12,326 bases of DNA from Gammaproteobacteria bacterium (lineage in GTDB: Bacteria; Pseudomonadota; Gammaproteobacteria; Steroidobacterales; Steroidobacteraceae): positions 1 to 12,326 of the forward strand of contig JASHVF010000101.1 of assembly GCA_030039615.1 (NCBI GenBank). The letters run 5' to 3'. Below, piece after piece: positions 1 to 6,116 of this stretch. Each line of letters starts with the position of its first letter. Position 1 is the stretch's first letter. Position numbers and translations under genes: made by a program. A model generated the notes under the pieces. It did not search any database, was not told the DNA's origin, and was given only the letters and a program-made list of their open reading frames with translations.

Positions 1-448
1 GTGCGGCGCGCTTGGCGACAGTGGCCGGGCGGCGCGCGCGTGTGGCATGCGCCGCACGTTGCGCACGCGGCGCGCGCGCTTTCGCCGCAATGCGCGCTGG
101 GGTGGATCGTTTCGCGGAAGCATGCCTTGGTGCAGCGCGAGCGGCGCGCGCGGCCTTGGTGCCCTTAGCCGGGCCGGACGGGGCGCCGCTCCCTGCCGCG
201 CCCTTGCGGGCTTCCTTCGGAGAGGTCTTTTCCTGCTTGCGGCGTGCCCGCTTCCAGGCCTTGCGTGTCGCGGCAGCCTGCTTGCGCGCACGCTTTGCCT
301 CGCGCTTGGCTTCCTTCAGGCGCTTGCGGGCGCGCTTCAACTCGTCTTTGGCGATGCGCACGCGCTGCTTGGCCACCTCTGCCTGCAGGCGTGCTCGCTC
401 CAGGGGCTCGGCGGGTAAGGTCGCTGGCTCGCTGCCGCTCTTCTTCAT
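1..448 (-). CDS. Lys/Arg/Ala-rich coiled-coil protein, C-terminus cut by window edge
   Basis: Reading leftwards from the ATG at 448-446, the frame stays open for 149 codons to the first base of the window, so the C-terminus is missing. I do not recognise a named family. Residues about 15-80 are a highly charged predicted helix (repeated ELKRARKR/EAKREAKRARK-type blocks, almost no Gly or Pro), which reads as a coiled coil. From about residue 80 it becomes a disordered, strongly basic Ala/Lys/Arg/Pro tail, similar in composition to histone-H1-like or AlgP-like bacterial tails. There is no signal peptide or membrane segment. Such a protein could bind nucleic acid, but this rests on composition only. 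Codon usage (G/C at third positions) fits a real gene. Ribosome binding is weak: an AGG lies about 8-10 bases ahead of the ATG. The 195-base gap upstream holds a DnaA-box cluster. Confidence 0.6.
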   Translation of the reverse strand, partial: MKKSGSEPATLPAEPLERARLQAEVAKQRVRIAKDELKRARKRLKEAKREAKRARKQAAATRKAWKRARRKQEKTSPKEARKGAAGSGAPSGPAKGTKAARAARAAPRHASAKRSTPARIAAKARAPRAQRAAHATRARRPATVAKRAA

Positions 449-482
449 CTTGCTGCCTGCGAAGCGAAAAGGCGACCAGTCT

Positions 483-496
483 CACACAATCGTGTG
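483..496. repeat. Short inverted repeat CACAC-aatc-GTGTG
   Basis: Two perfect 5-base arms (483-487 and 492-496) flank a 4-base spacer in the gap between the basic-protein gene and the diguanylate cyclase gene, 20 bases left of the DnaA-box cluster. It could be a small operator for the leftward gene. No function can be assigned from the sequence alone. Confidence 0.35.
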
Positions 497-515
497 GCGG
501 TTTCCAGCGCGGCAC

Positions 516-550
516 TTATCCACAGAATTTGTGCATAACCATGTGGACAG
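516..550. promoter_or_regulatory. Cluster of DnaA boxes (two strong, one weak)
   Basis: Box 1 at 516-524 is TTATCCACA on the plus strand, a perfect consensus DnaA box. Box 2 at 530-538 is TGTGCATAA, i.e. TTATGCACA on the minus strand, which fits TTATNCACA exactly. Box 3 at 542-550 is TGTGGACAG, i.e. CTGTCCACA on the minus strand, with two mismatches. Boxes 1 and 2 face each other across 5 bases, and box 3 follows 3 bases later in the same orientation as box 2. The three 9-mers fill almost all of 35 bases. No dnaA, dnaN, rpmH, mnmG or parAB lies nearby and there is no obvious AT-rich unwinding element, so a DnaA-binding regulatory or titration/reactivation site seems likelier than oriC. DnaA control of the leftward gene is another option. 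Confidence 0.6.
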
Positions 551-558
551 AGCGGCTC

Positions 559-581
559 CCGAGCGCCAAACGCCGAGCGCC
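559..581. repeat. Tandem direct repeat CCGAGCGCC, 14-base period
   Basis: CCGAGCGCC occurs at 559-567 and again at 573-581, separated by 5 bases, immediately right of the DnaA-box cluster. With only two copies it may be chance in GC-rich DNA. It is recorded because it adjoins the DnaA boxes and lies in the 3' flank of the diguanylate cyclase gene. Confidence 0.3.
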
Positions 582-643
582 GGCAAGGGTTTGCATCAGC
601 CTGCGTGAGATTTCGCCAGCGCGGAGTGTCGCCGCAGCTCGCC

Positions 644-1681
644 TCAGCCGTTCGGTCCGTTATAGCGTGTCGCCGTGACGCGATTGCGGCCGGCCTGCTT
701 GCTGCGGTAGAGCGCCGCGTCGGCGATCTTGAGGACGCGTCCGGCGAGCTCGCGCTCGCCCGCCGGCACGCCATCGAGCCCGCACAGCCCGAAGCTGGCG
801 GTGACGCCGACGTCCTTGCCCTCGTGAACGAAGGGCCGCGAGGCGACCGCGGCGCGGAGCTTGCGCGCCACCTCGAGTGCCGGATCGTAGGCGGTCTCGG
901 GCAGCACGACCGCGAACTCCTCGCCGCCGATGCGCGCCACCCAGTCGACTCCGCGACGCAACACCTCCTGCAGTCGTGCGCCGAACTGCCGCAGTATGTC
1001 GTCACCGCAGCCGTGGCCGAGGGTGTCGTTGATGTTCTTGAAGAAGTCGATGTCGCACAGGATCAGCGACAGCGCGCGCTGGTAGCGCGCCGCCCGCTCG
1101 ACCTCGCGTGGAAAGTGCTTGCCGAAAAAGCGTCGGCTGGCGACCCGCGTCAGGTCGTCGGTCGCCGAGAGCTTGCGGTTCTCCTCGAGCGTGATGCGCA
1201 GTACCGCCTCGAGCTCCGCGATGCGGCGCGCGGCGGCGATGCGCGCCTCGAGCTCGCGCTCGGGAGCGCGCCGCCCGACGCACTCGTCGGCGCCGGCATT
1301 GAGCCCCGCTTCGCGCTCCGGCCCCTCGTCGAGCTCGGCCACGTAGACCACGAACGGCGTGCGCACGGACTTGCGCGCGCGCAGCTGACGCACCAGCTCG
1401 AGACTGTCGGTGAGCACCACCGGGCGGAACTCGGCGGCGAATTTCCTCAGCGCCTCATCGTCCGAGGCGACCGAGTCGATCTCAAAGGCATCGGGCGCGA
1501 TGCGACGCGTCAGCTGGGCGCGCAGCCCCGCATCCTGGAAAGCCAGCAGTGCCTTGGGAGGCGGCAGCACGCGCAGCATCACCGCGACGGTCGCGGTGGT
1601 GCCTTCGTTCGACTCGGCGGGTCGCTCGGCGCGTCGCTCGAGGATGCGCTGGATGACCGTGGTCTGGCCGCCGAACGCCAT
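644..1681 (-). CDS. Diguanylate cyclase with degenerate N-terminal receiver domain
   Basis: A predicted cytoplasmic enzyme of 345 residues that makes cyclic di-GMP from two GTP. Residues about 35-150 have the layout of a response-regulator receiver (phospho-acceptor-like Asp92 in VVLTDS, GLNAGADE at 126-133), but the paired acidic residues normally at its start are replaced by LPPPKA. A helical linker (about 141-172) leads into a GGDEF domain (about 173-337) with the active-site motif GGEEF at 252-256. RGVD at 243-246 is correctly placed for the RxxD inhibitory product-binding site, so feedback inhibition by c-di-GMP is likely. No transmembrane segment is seen. I chose the ATG at 1681 because AGGAGA lies 6 bases ahead of it; the frame stays open to an ATG at 1792, but those extra 37 residues look non-coding and would overlap the divergent gene. 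The gene faces the phosphatase-like gene across a 101-base gap. Confidence 0.9.
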   Translation of the reverse strand: MAFGGQTTVIQRILERRAERPAESNEGTTATVAVMLRVLPPPKALLAFQDAGLRAQLTRRIAPDAFEIDSVASDDEALRKFAAEFRPVVLTDSLELVRQLRARKSVRTPFVVYVAELDEGPEREAGLNAGADECVGRRAPERELEARIAAARRIAELEAVLRITLEENRKLSATDDLTRVASRRFFGKHFPREVERAARYQRALSLILCDIDFFKNINDTLGHGCGDDILRQFGARLQEVLRRGVDWVARIGGEEFAVVLPETAYDPALEVARKLRAAVASRPFVHEGKDVGVTASFGLCGLDGVPAGERELAGRVLKIADAALYRSKQAGRNRVTATRYNGPNG

Positions 1682-1736
1682 CGATTCTCCTGCGCCCTGG
1701 GCGCGTGCCCGTTCGCGCCCAAGATTACTCGATACC

Positions 1737-1753
1737 GCGGGCAAAATACCCGC
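1737..1753. repeat. Inverted repeat GCGGG-N7-CCCGC between divergent genes
   Basis: Perfect 5-base arms at 1737-1741 and 1749-1753 enclose an AT-rich 7-base spacer. It sits in the gap between the divergent starts of the diguanylate cyclase and the phosphatase-like gene, where a shared operator could lie. The arms are short, so this is tentative. Confidence 0.3.
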
Positions 1754-1770
1754 ATCCGTGCCGCTCACAC

Positions 1771-1776
1771 TATGAT
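1771..1776 (+). promoter_or_regulatory. Possible -10 element (TATGAT) for the phosphatase-like gene
   Basis: TATGAT lies 7 to 12 bases before the ATG at 1783 and differs from TATAAT at one position. Transcription would start at or next to the ATG, giving a leaderless message. This fits the absence of any Shine-Dalgarno sequence ahead of this start. No convincing -35 is seen at 16-18 bases. Confidence 0.3.
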
Positions 1777-1782
1777 TGCGCC

Positions 1783-2337
1783 ATGGAAGCACCGGGCATC
1801 ACCCGCCATCGCCGCCCGTTCCTCGCGCCACTCTGGGTCACGCTGCTCGCGCTGCTGCTGGCGGCCGGCATCGCCTATGCGATGTTCCGCGACGCCACGA
1901 CCACCGTCATCGTGCTCGCCTCCTCGGGCGAGAGGGAGCCGGGGACGATCGACGATCCGCCGATCTCCACCGAGGGCGAGGAGCGGGCGCAGCGTCTCGC
2001 GCGGATGTTCGGGCCGGGTGGCGGCTCCGGCAGGCTCGACGTGCTTTACGTGAGCGGCGAGCGCCGTGCGCAGGAAACCGCGGCTCCGCTCGTGGAGCTC
2101 CTGCACGTTGCACCGACCGTCTTCGATGCCCGGGATGCAGCCACGCTCGCCGGGGCCGTGCTGCGCAGCCACGAGGGCGCGGCGATCCTGGTGGTCGCCG
2201 GCAGTGCTGCGGTGCAGCAAATTCTCCGGCAGCTCGGGGGCGGGGCGGGTGCGCCGGGGGCTGGCGCCCCGGATCTCTTATATATAGTCAGTGTGCCGAG
2301 CTTCGGCCGCCCCCGGATACTGCGCCTCAAGTACTGA
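1783..2337 (+). CDS. Membrane-anchored histidine-phosphatase-superfamily protein, catalytic residues lost
   Basis: A 184-residue protein. A short basic N-terminus and one membrane segment (about residues 14-34) probably anchor it with the rest in the periplasm. The remainder follows the phosphoglycerate-mutase/SixA-like fold: first strand at 41-50, a DPPISTEGEERAQRLA-type helix at 58-73, the YVSGERRAQETAAPL segment at 89-103, and VVAGSAAV at 137-144. In active members the first strand ends VRHGE and the later segment reads VVGHSN. Here the Arg-His pair is Ser47-Ser48 and the second His is Gly140, so both catalytic histidines are gone. The fold is otherwise intact and the frame is clean, which suggests a maintained pseudoenzyme (binding or scaffold role) rather than a decaying gene. 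Codon usage matches its neighbours. The ATG at 1783 is preferred to one at 1705 because the family-like sequence begins only after it. It is convergent with the peroxiredoxin gene, 17 bases away. Confidence 0.75.
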   Translation: MEAPGITRHRRPFLAPLWVTLLALLLAAGIAYAMFRDATTTVIVLASSGEREPGTIDDPPISTEGEERAQRLARMFGPGGGSGRLDVLYVSGERRAQETAAPLVELLHVAPTVFDARDAATLAGAVLRSHEGAAILVVAGSAAVQQILRQLGGGAGAPGAGAPDLLYIVSVPSFGRPRILRLKY

Positions 2338-2349
2338 GCAGCCCGCTCA
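2335..2349. terminator. Weak hairpin at the convergent gene junction
   Basis: TGAGC (2335-2339) can pair with GCTCA (2345-2349) across a 5-base loop. It starts on the stop codon of the phosphatase-like gene and fills the gap to the convergent peroxiredoxin gene. The stem is short and no T-run follows on either strand, so efficient intrinsic termination is unlikely. Confidence 0.2.
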
Positions 2350-2354
2350 GGGCG

Positions 2355-2843
2355 CTATTGCGGCAGCCGCTGTGTTCGCGTGGTCGAGCCGGAGGCGCTC
2401 AGCGCGACCGCCGTGCGCACGAACTCCTCGTGATCGGCGATGCGGAAGTCCGCCAGCACCGCTCCCTTTATGTAGCGTGCCTGGTCGATGAGATAGGTGC
2501 CGCGGCGCACTCCGAACCCGAGCGGGCCCCGGACGTCGTACATGCGGATGACGAACTTGTCGACGTCCGAGAGCAGGGCGAACGGCAGCTGGTACTTCTC
2601 GCGGAAGGCGCGGTGGCTCGCGGGGTCCTGGGGGCTGACTCCCGCGATGGTGAGCCCCGCCGCGAGGATCTCGCCGTGCAGGTCGCGCAGGATGCAGGCC
2701 TCACGCGTGCACCCGGGGGTGAAATCGGCCGGATAGAAATAGAGAATCAGCGGACCGCCGCGCAGCAGCGTGCTGAGCGAGACGCTCTGCCCATCGTGAT
2801 CCGGTAAGGTGAATTCCGGCGCCCGGGCGCCCATTGCCAGCAT
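2355..2843 (-). CDS. Peroxiredoxin, PrxQ/Bcp type
   Basis: A 162-residue thiol peroxidase that reduces H2O2 and organic hydroperoxides, normally recharged by thioredoxin. The AhpC/TSA-type thioredoxin fold spans about residues 4-150. The motif PADFTPGCTREAC (38-50) supplies the PxxxTxxC signature with peroxidatic Cys45 and, five residues on, Cys50, the resolving Cys placing typical of the atypical 2-Cys PrxQ/Bcp group. Length matches the family (about 150-160). No signal peptide is seen, so it is probably cytoplasmic. The C-terminal 10-15 residues (Ser/Thr/Arg-rich) are not conserved family sequence. Start: ATG at 2843; an in-frame ATG three codons later (2834) is equally possible since neither has a strong Shine-Dalgarno. 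It is transcribed away from the tRNA gene and is probably monocistronic. Confidence 0.93.
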   Translation of the reverse strand: MLAMGARAPEFTLPDHDGQSVSLSTLLRGGPLILYFYPADFTPGCTREACILRDLHGEILAAGLTIAGVSPQDPASHRAFREKYQLPFALLSDVDKFVIRMYDVRGPLGFGVRRGTYLIDQARYIKGAVLADFRIADHEEFVRTAVALSASGSTTRTQRLPQ

Positions 2844-2906
2844 GTACGGATCATAGCCGCATCCGGCACGAACGGGCGGCCGGTCACGGGTCGCCGCAGG
2901 CCCAAA

Positions 2907-2935
2907 TTGGACCGGCCGGGGGGCGATGCTAGAAT
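2907..2935 (+). promoter_or_regulatory. Sigma-70 promoter of tRNA-Ala
   Basis: The -35 element TTGGAC (2907-2912) and -10 element TAGAAT (2930-2935) are separated by exactly 17 bases. TGC directly before the -10 gives an extended -10. A GC-rich discriminator (CGCGCGCC, 2936-2943) follows, the usual feature of stable-RNA promoters under stringent (ppGpp) control. Transcription should start near 2942, about 25 bases before the tRNA. Confidence 0.75.
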
Positions 2936-2944
2936 CGCGCGCCT

Positions 2945-2964
2945 TAACCGGGTCCCCCTGGTTA
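2945..2964 (+). other. Hairpin filling the 5' leader of the tRNA transcript
   Basis: TAACCGGG (2945-2952) pairs with CCTGGTTA (2957-2964) over a TCCC loop: eight pairs, one of them G-U. With a start near 2942, this hairpin is almost the whole leader and ends two bases before the tRNA 5' end, the RNase P cleavage site. It may shape processing or protect the 5' end. It lacks a T-run, so it is not an intrinsic terminator. Confidence 0.5.
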
Positions 2965-2966
2965 GT

Positions 2967-3042
<76 letters not shown>

Positions 3043-3050
3043 TCTAATCG

Positions 3051-3941
3051 CTACTTGGGCAGGATCTCCAGAGGCACGGGCGGCTCGATGCCGTGCGCCG
3101 CGGCAAAGTTGCCCTGGTTGATCGCGAGGCTCACGAGGCCACGCGAATCGATGAACAGCAGCGGCTTGCCCTTGGGTACAGTGCCGAATGTCTGCACGAA
3201 CGGCAGAGCGAATTCCTTCCCCGCGACCCTGACTCGCACCGTGTCGCCAAGCTGATAGCCGAGCTTCACGAGGTCATCCCGCGCGATGTTGGTCACGAGA
3301 TTGCCGAACGGACCATCGAGGGCCACGGTCTGGCCCCGGATCCCATTGGCATCCACGATCACGCCGGCGATGTCGAGACGCGTCACGCCCGTCAGCTCCG
3401 GGCCCGCGTCCTTCCAGTCCTCGCCGCGCTGCAGGTGCGCGGCGGCCGGCGAGTAAATGTCCCGACCGTGGAACGTGGACGAGCCGGAACCCGCGAGGGC
3501 CCATTGAGGGTTGGTGATCTCGCGCACCCCCTCGATTCCGTCGCGGTCGACGACCTGGGTGACGAGGCCGTTATCCGGCAGCACGAAGTACTGGCCGCGC
3601 CCGCTCTTCACGATGATTGAGCGCCGGCCGGTGCCAACTCCCGGATCGATGACCGTCAGAAAAATGGTCCCCGGCGGGTAGTACTGCGAAGTCCGCCCGA
3701 GCAGCCGTGCGCCCTCGGAGATCGAGTACGGCCTCACCTGGTGGGTGAGGTCGATGATCTCGGCATCGGGAGCCAGTGTCTTGATGACGCCCTTGCAGAT
3801 CGCGACGGCATCGTCGACGGTCCCGAAGTCCGTCATGAACACGATCACGGGCTTGGGGGCCGGGTCCGCGAGCGCGTCGGTTGACGCGGCCGCGAGCAAG
3901 CCGGCGAGTAGCAGGCCGCAGGCGAGTCTTGCAGCAGTCAT
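3051..3941 (-). CDS. Exported S-adenosylmethionine hydrolase (SAM hydroxide adenosyltransferase, DUF62 family)
   Basis: A 296-residue member of the fluorinase/chlorinase-related family whose ordinary members hydrolyse SAM to adenosine and methionine. Family motifs are all visible: MTDFG (36-40), DLTHQV (64-69), VIDPGVG (97-103), DNGLVT (123-128), TFHGRD (156-161) and DGPFGNLVTN (209-218). Asp99, Arg106 and His158 have the spacing of the catalytic Asp-Arg-His triad described for the Pyrococcus enzyme. The N-terminus is a classical Sec signal (basic start, Leu/Ala core about 8-20, ALA cleavage site before Asp26), so the enzyme should be periplasmic, unlike most characterised relatives. Start ATG at 3941 with AGGAAG about 10 bases upstream. 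It is divergent from the NUP gene (145-base gap), which could act on the adenosine it makes, and its 3' end meets the tRNA tail-to-tail. Confidence 0.92.
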   Translation of the reverse strand: MTAARLACGLLLAGLLAAASTDALADPAPKPVIVFMTDFGTVDDAVAICKGVIKTLAPDAEIIDLTHQVRPYSISEGARLLGRTSQYYPPGTIFLTVIDPGVGTGRRSIIVKSGRGQYFVLPDNGLVTQVVDRDGIEGVREITNPQWALAGSGSSTFHGRDIYSPAAAHLQRGEDWKDAGPELTGVTRLDIAGVIVDANGIRGQTVALDGPFGNLVTNIARDDLVKLGYQLGDTVRVRVAGKEFALPFVQTFGTVPKGKPLLFIDSRGLVSLAINQGNFAAAHGIEPPVPLEILPK

Positions 3942-4012
3942 GGCATTTATCTTCCTGTCGCTACGGTCAGGCGCAGTGTACGGGAAGGCTCCCGCCCCAG
4001 CTGCGCTCGCTA

Positions 4013-4022
4013 CCGGCGCCGG
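4013..4022. repeat. 10-base palindrome CCGGCGCCGG between divergent genes
   Basis: A perfect palindrome lies in the 145-base gap between the SAM hydrolase and NUP starts, 64 bases before the NUP ATG. It could be a shared operator, but such palindromes are frequent in GC-rich DNA. No clear -35/-10 pair was found on either strand of this gap. Confidence 0.25.
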
Positions 4023-4086
4023 AAATTAATGCACAATGCCGCATCGGCGCGGATGCCGCCTCGCAATCGCGAAAGGGCCTGGACAA

Positions 4087-5175
4087 ATGAGAGTGACCTT
4101 CGGCCGCTGGCTCGCGTTGTGCAGCCTCGCAATGTCGCTCGGCATCGCAACCGCGAGCGCACAGGATGCAGGCAAGCTGCCGGTGCGGGTGGTGGTCGTT
4201 ACGACCTTCGAGCTCGGTCAGGACACGGGCGATACGCCCGGCGAATTCCAGGCCTGGGTGGAGCGCTTGCCGCTGCCGCAGACGCTGTCGTTTCCATTGG
4301 GCAACCGTCCGCTGCGGTACAACGCCGAGAAGCAGGTCCTCGGGATTGTCACGGGCGAAGGCTCGCTGCGCGCCGCGGCCTCGATCATGGCCCTCGGTCT
4401 CGACGAGCGCTTCGATCTCTCCAAGGCGTACTGGCTCGTACCCGCGATCGCCGGTATCGATCCCACTTATGCCTCAGTCGGCTCGGCCGCCTGGGCAGAG
4501 TGGATCATCGATCGGGATCTGAACTTCGAGATCGACGCACGTGAGATCCCGCCGGACTGGTCGACCGGGCACATTCCACTGGGGCGCAGCAGGCCCTTTC
4601 AGCCGCCGACTCCTGAGCTCGATCGGCCGAATGGCGTCAACGGTTATCACCTCAACCCAGGGCTCGTCGAGTGGGCCTATCAGCTGACGCGCAATGTGCA
4701 TCTCGATGACACGCCTGCCCTCAGGCGCATCCGGGCCGGCTATGCACGCTACCCGAACGCCTTGAAGCCACCCTTCGTGCTCAAAGGCGACGAGGTCTCC
4801 GCGTCCGATTGGTGGCTGGGCGAGCGCATGAATACCCTCGCCCAGCGGTGGATGGCTTACTGGAGCGGCGGCCAGGGACGGGCAGTCACGACGGCAATGG
4901 AGGATTGCGGCATCCTGACCTCCCTCGCCGCCCTGTCCCGCGCGCATCGCGTGCGGCTGGACCGCATTCTCGTGCTGCGCACGGGTTCCGATTACACCGT
5001 CCCCGCTTCCGGTCAGTCGGTCGCACAGCTGCTCGCGAGTGAGGCGGCCGAGGACGCTTCCCTGTCGGCCTTTATGCCCGCCCTCGAGGCCGCCTATCGC
5101 GTCGGCAGTCCGATCGTGAACGAGCTGGCCGCCAATTGGGCCAGATACGCTGAACAGACGCCGGCGGCCAAGTGA
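4087..5175 (+). CDS. Exported NUP-family protein ('purine nucleoside permease'), probable periplasmic nucleoside-cleaving enzyme
   Basis: A 362-residue protein of the family named after the Candida purine nucleoside permease NUP. Evidence is the overall NUP pattern: VVVVTTFELGQDTGD (35-49), GEFQAW (52-57), the TGEG turn (89-92), WLVPAIAGIDP (116-126), SGGQGRAVTTAMEDCG (260-275) and LRTGSDYTVPASGQS (297-311). The TTAMEDCG segment is placed like the substrate-binding Glu region of nucleoside phosphorylases and nucleosidases, to which this family is distantly related. The only hydrophobic stretch is an N-terminal signal peptide (about 5-25, ASA before Gln26), so the mature protein is soluble and periplasmic, not a channel. 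I infer nucleoside binding or cleavage. The ATG at 4087 is preferred over 4036 because it begins the signal peptide and has an AAAGGG upstream. Its stop overlaps the ribokinase start (GTGA). Confidence 0.85.
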   Translation: MRVTFGRWLALCSLAMSLGIATASAQDAGKLPVRVVVVTTFELGQDTGDTPGEFQAWVERLPLPQTLSFPLGNRPLRYNAEKQVLGIVTGEGSLRAAASIMALGLDERFDLSKAYWLVPAIAGIDPTYASVGSAAWAEWIIDRDLNFEIDAREIPPDWSTGHIPLGRSRPFQPPTPELDRPNGVNGYHLNPGLVEWAYQLTRNVHLDDTPALRRIRAGYARYPNALKPPFVLKGDEVSASDWWLGERMNTLAQRWMAYWSGGQGRAVTTAMEDCGILTSLAALSRAHRVRLDRILVLRTGSDYTVPASGQSVAQLLASEAAEDASLSAFMPALEAAYRVGSPIVNELAANWARYAEQTPAAK

Positions 5176-6116
5176 CAGCCACTCCCCGCATCGCCGTCAT
5201 CGGCAGTGCCAATGTGGATCTCACCACCTTGAGCGATGCCTTTCCCCGCGCGGGCGAGACCCTTTTCGGCAAGGGGTTCAACCTCGGCTTCGGCGGCAAG
5301 GGGGCCAATCAGGCCGTGGCAGCGCGGCTTTGTGGCGCTGATGTGCTGATGGTCGCCCGCGTGGGCGAGGATCTTTTCGGCGAGGCCACTTTGAAGAATT
5401 TCGCCTCTTTCGGCATCGATACCAGGCACGTGCAGGTCGTGCCGGGCACGTCCACGGGGGTGGCCCCTATTTTTGTCGAGCCCAATGGGCAGAATCGCAT
5501 CATCGTGGTCAAGGGCGCGAACGAGCATCTGCGGCCGGCTGACGTCGATGCGGCGGCACCGCTGCTGCGCACGGTCGATGCGATCATTCTGCAGTTCGAG
5601 ATTCCACTCGAGACGGTCTATCACACGGTGCGCTTCGCGCGCGCCAACGGCATCCGGTGCATCGTCAATCCGGCGCCGGCGCTGCCCATGGAAGTGAGCC
5701 AGCTGCGGGCGGCCGACTACTTCATCCCCAACGAGACCGAGGCCGAGCTGATCACCGGCCATGCGGTGCGTACGCTCGAGGAAGCTCGTGCCGGTGCAGC
5801 GGCGCTGGTGCAGAAGGGCTTTCGTAAGGTCGTGCTGACGCTCGGCGACCGCGGCTCTTTGGTCGCCGACGCTTCCGGCAGCAGCGAGGTTGCGCCTTTC
5901 CGGGTAACCGCGGTTGACACGACCGGCGCCGGGGATGCCTTCATCGGCAGTCTGGCGGTGTTTCTCGCCGAAGGGCTTGCGGAGCTGCAGGCGGCGGCGA
6001 GGGCGAACCTCTACGCGGCACTATCAACGACGCGCGTGGGTACGCAGAAGTCGTTCATCACGCGCGCCGAGTTCGCGGCCGCCTGGGCACGCGCCGCCGC
6101 CGATCGGGTGGATTGA
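5172..6116 (+). CDS. rbsK: Ribokinase (PfkB family), possibly also deoxyribokinase
   Basis: A 314-residue cytoplasmic sugar kinase that phosphorylates ribose to ribose-5-phosphate with ATP. The ribokinase N-terminal strand GSANVDL (11-17), the sugar-binding GGKGANQA signature (41-48), the NETE motif (187-190) and DTTGAGDAF (249-257) with catalytic Asp255 are all present, and length is typical of RbsK (about 309). It starts with GTG at 5172, sharing four bases (GTGA) with the NUP stop codon and lacking a good Shine-Dalgarno, so translation is probably coupled. It abuts the transporter gene with no gap. There is no ABC ribose system or RbsD here; the DMT transporter presumably supplies its substrate. 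With deoC in the same locus and no phosphopentomutase in view, activity on 2-deoxyribose is plausible but unproven. Confidence 0.92.
   Translation: MTATPRIAVIGSANVDLTTLSDAFPRAGETLFGKGFNLGFGGKGANQAVAARLCGADVLMVARVGEDLFGEATLKNFASFGIDTRHVQVVPGTSTGVAPIFVEPNGQNRIIVVKGANEHLRPADVDAAAPLLRTVDAIILQFEIPLETVYHTVRFARANGIRCIVNPAPALPMEVSQLRAADYFIPNETEAELITGHAVRTLEEARAGAAALVQKGFRKVVLTLGDRGSLVADASGSSEVAPFRVTAVDTTGAGDAFIGSLAVFLAEGLAELQAAARANLYAALSTTRVGTQKSFITRAEFAAAWARAAADRVD

Noticed and set aside
516..550. Chromosomal origin (oriC)
   Set aside because: Only three boxes, no AT-rich unwinding region, and no dnaA, dnaN, rpmH, mnmG or parAB nearby. Kept only as a DnaA-box cluster.
605..2053. 482-codon open frame on the plus strand
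   Set aside because: It is antisense to the diguanylate cyclase, whose GGEEF, RxxD and receiver-like segments are clear. Long antisense frames are expected in GC-rich genes, and its translation is Arg/Ala/Glu-rich without recognisable motifs.
2276..2290. AT-rich stretch TTATATATAG as an internal promoter
   Set aside because: It encodes the LLYIVS strand of the phosphatase-like protein, no gene begins downstream on that strand and no -35 partner is seen.
3942..4086. SAM or purine riboswitch in the gap between SAM hydrolase and NUP genes
   Set aside because: The gap is short and shared by two divergent leaders, and I could not find the conserved core of a SAM or purine riboswitch on either strand.
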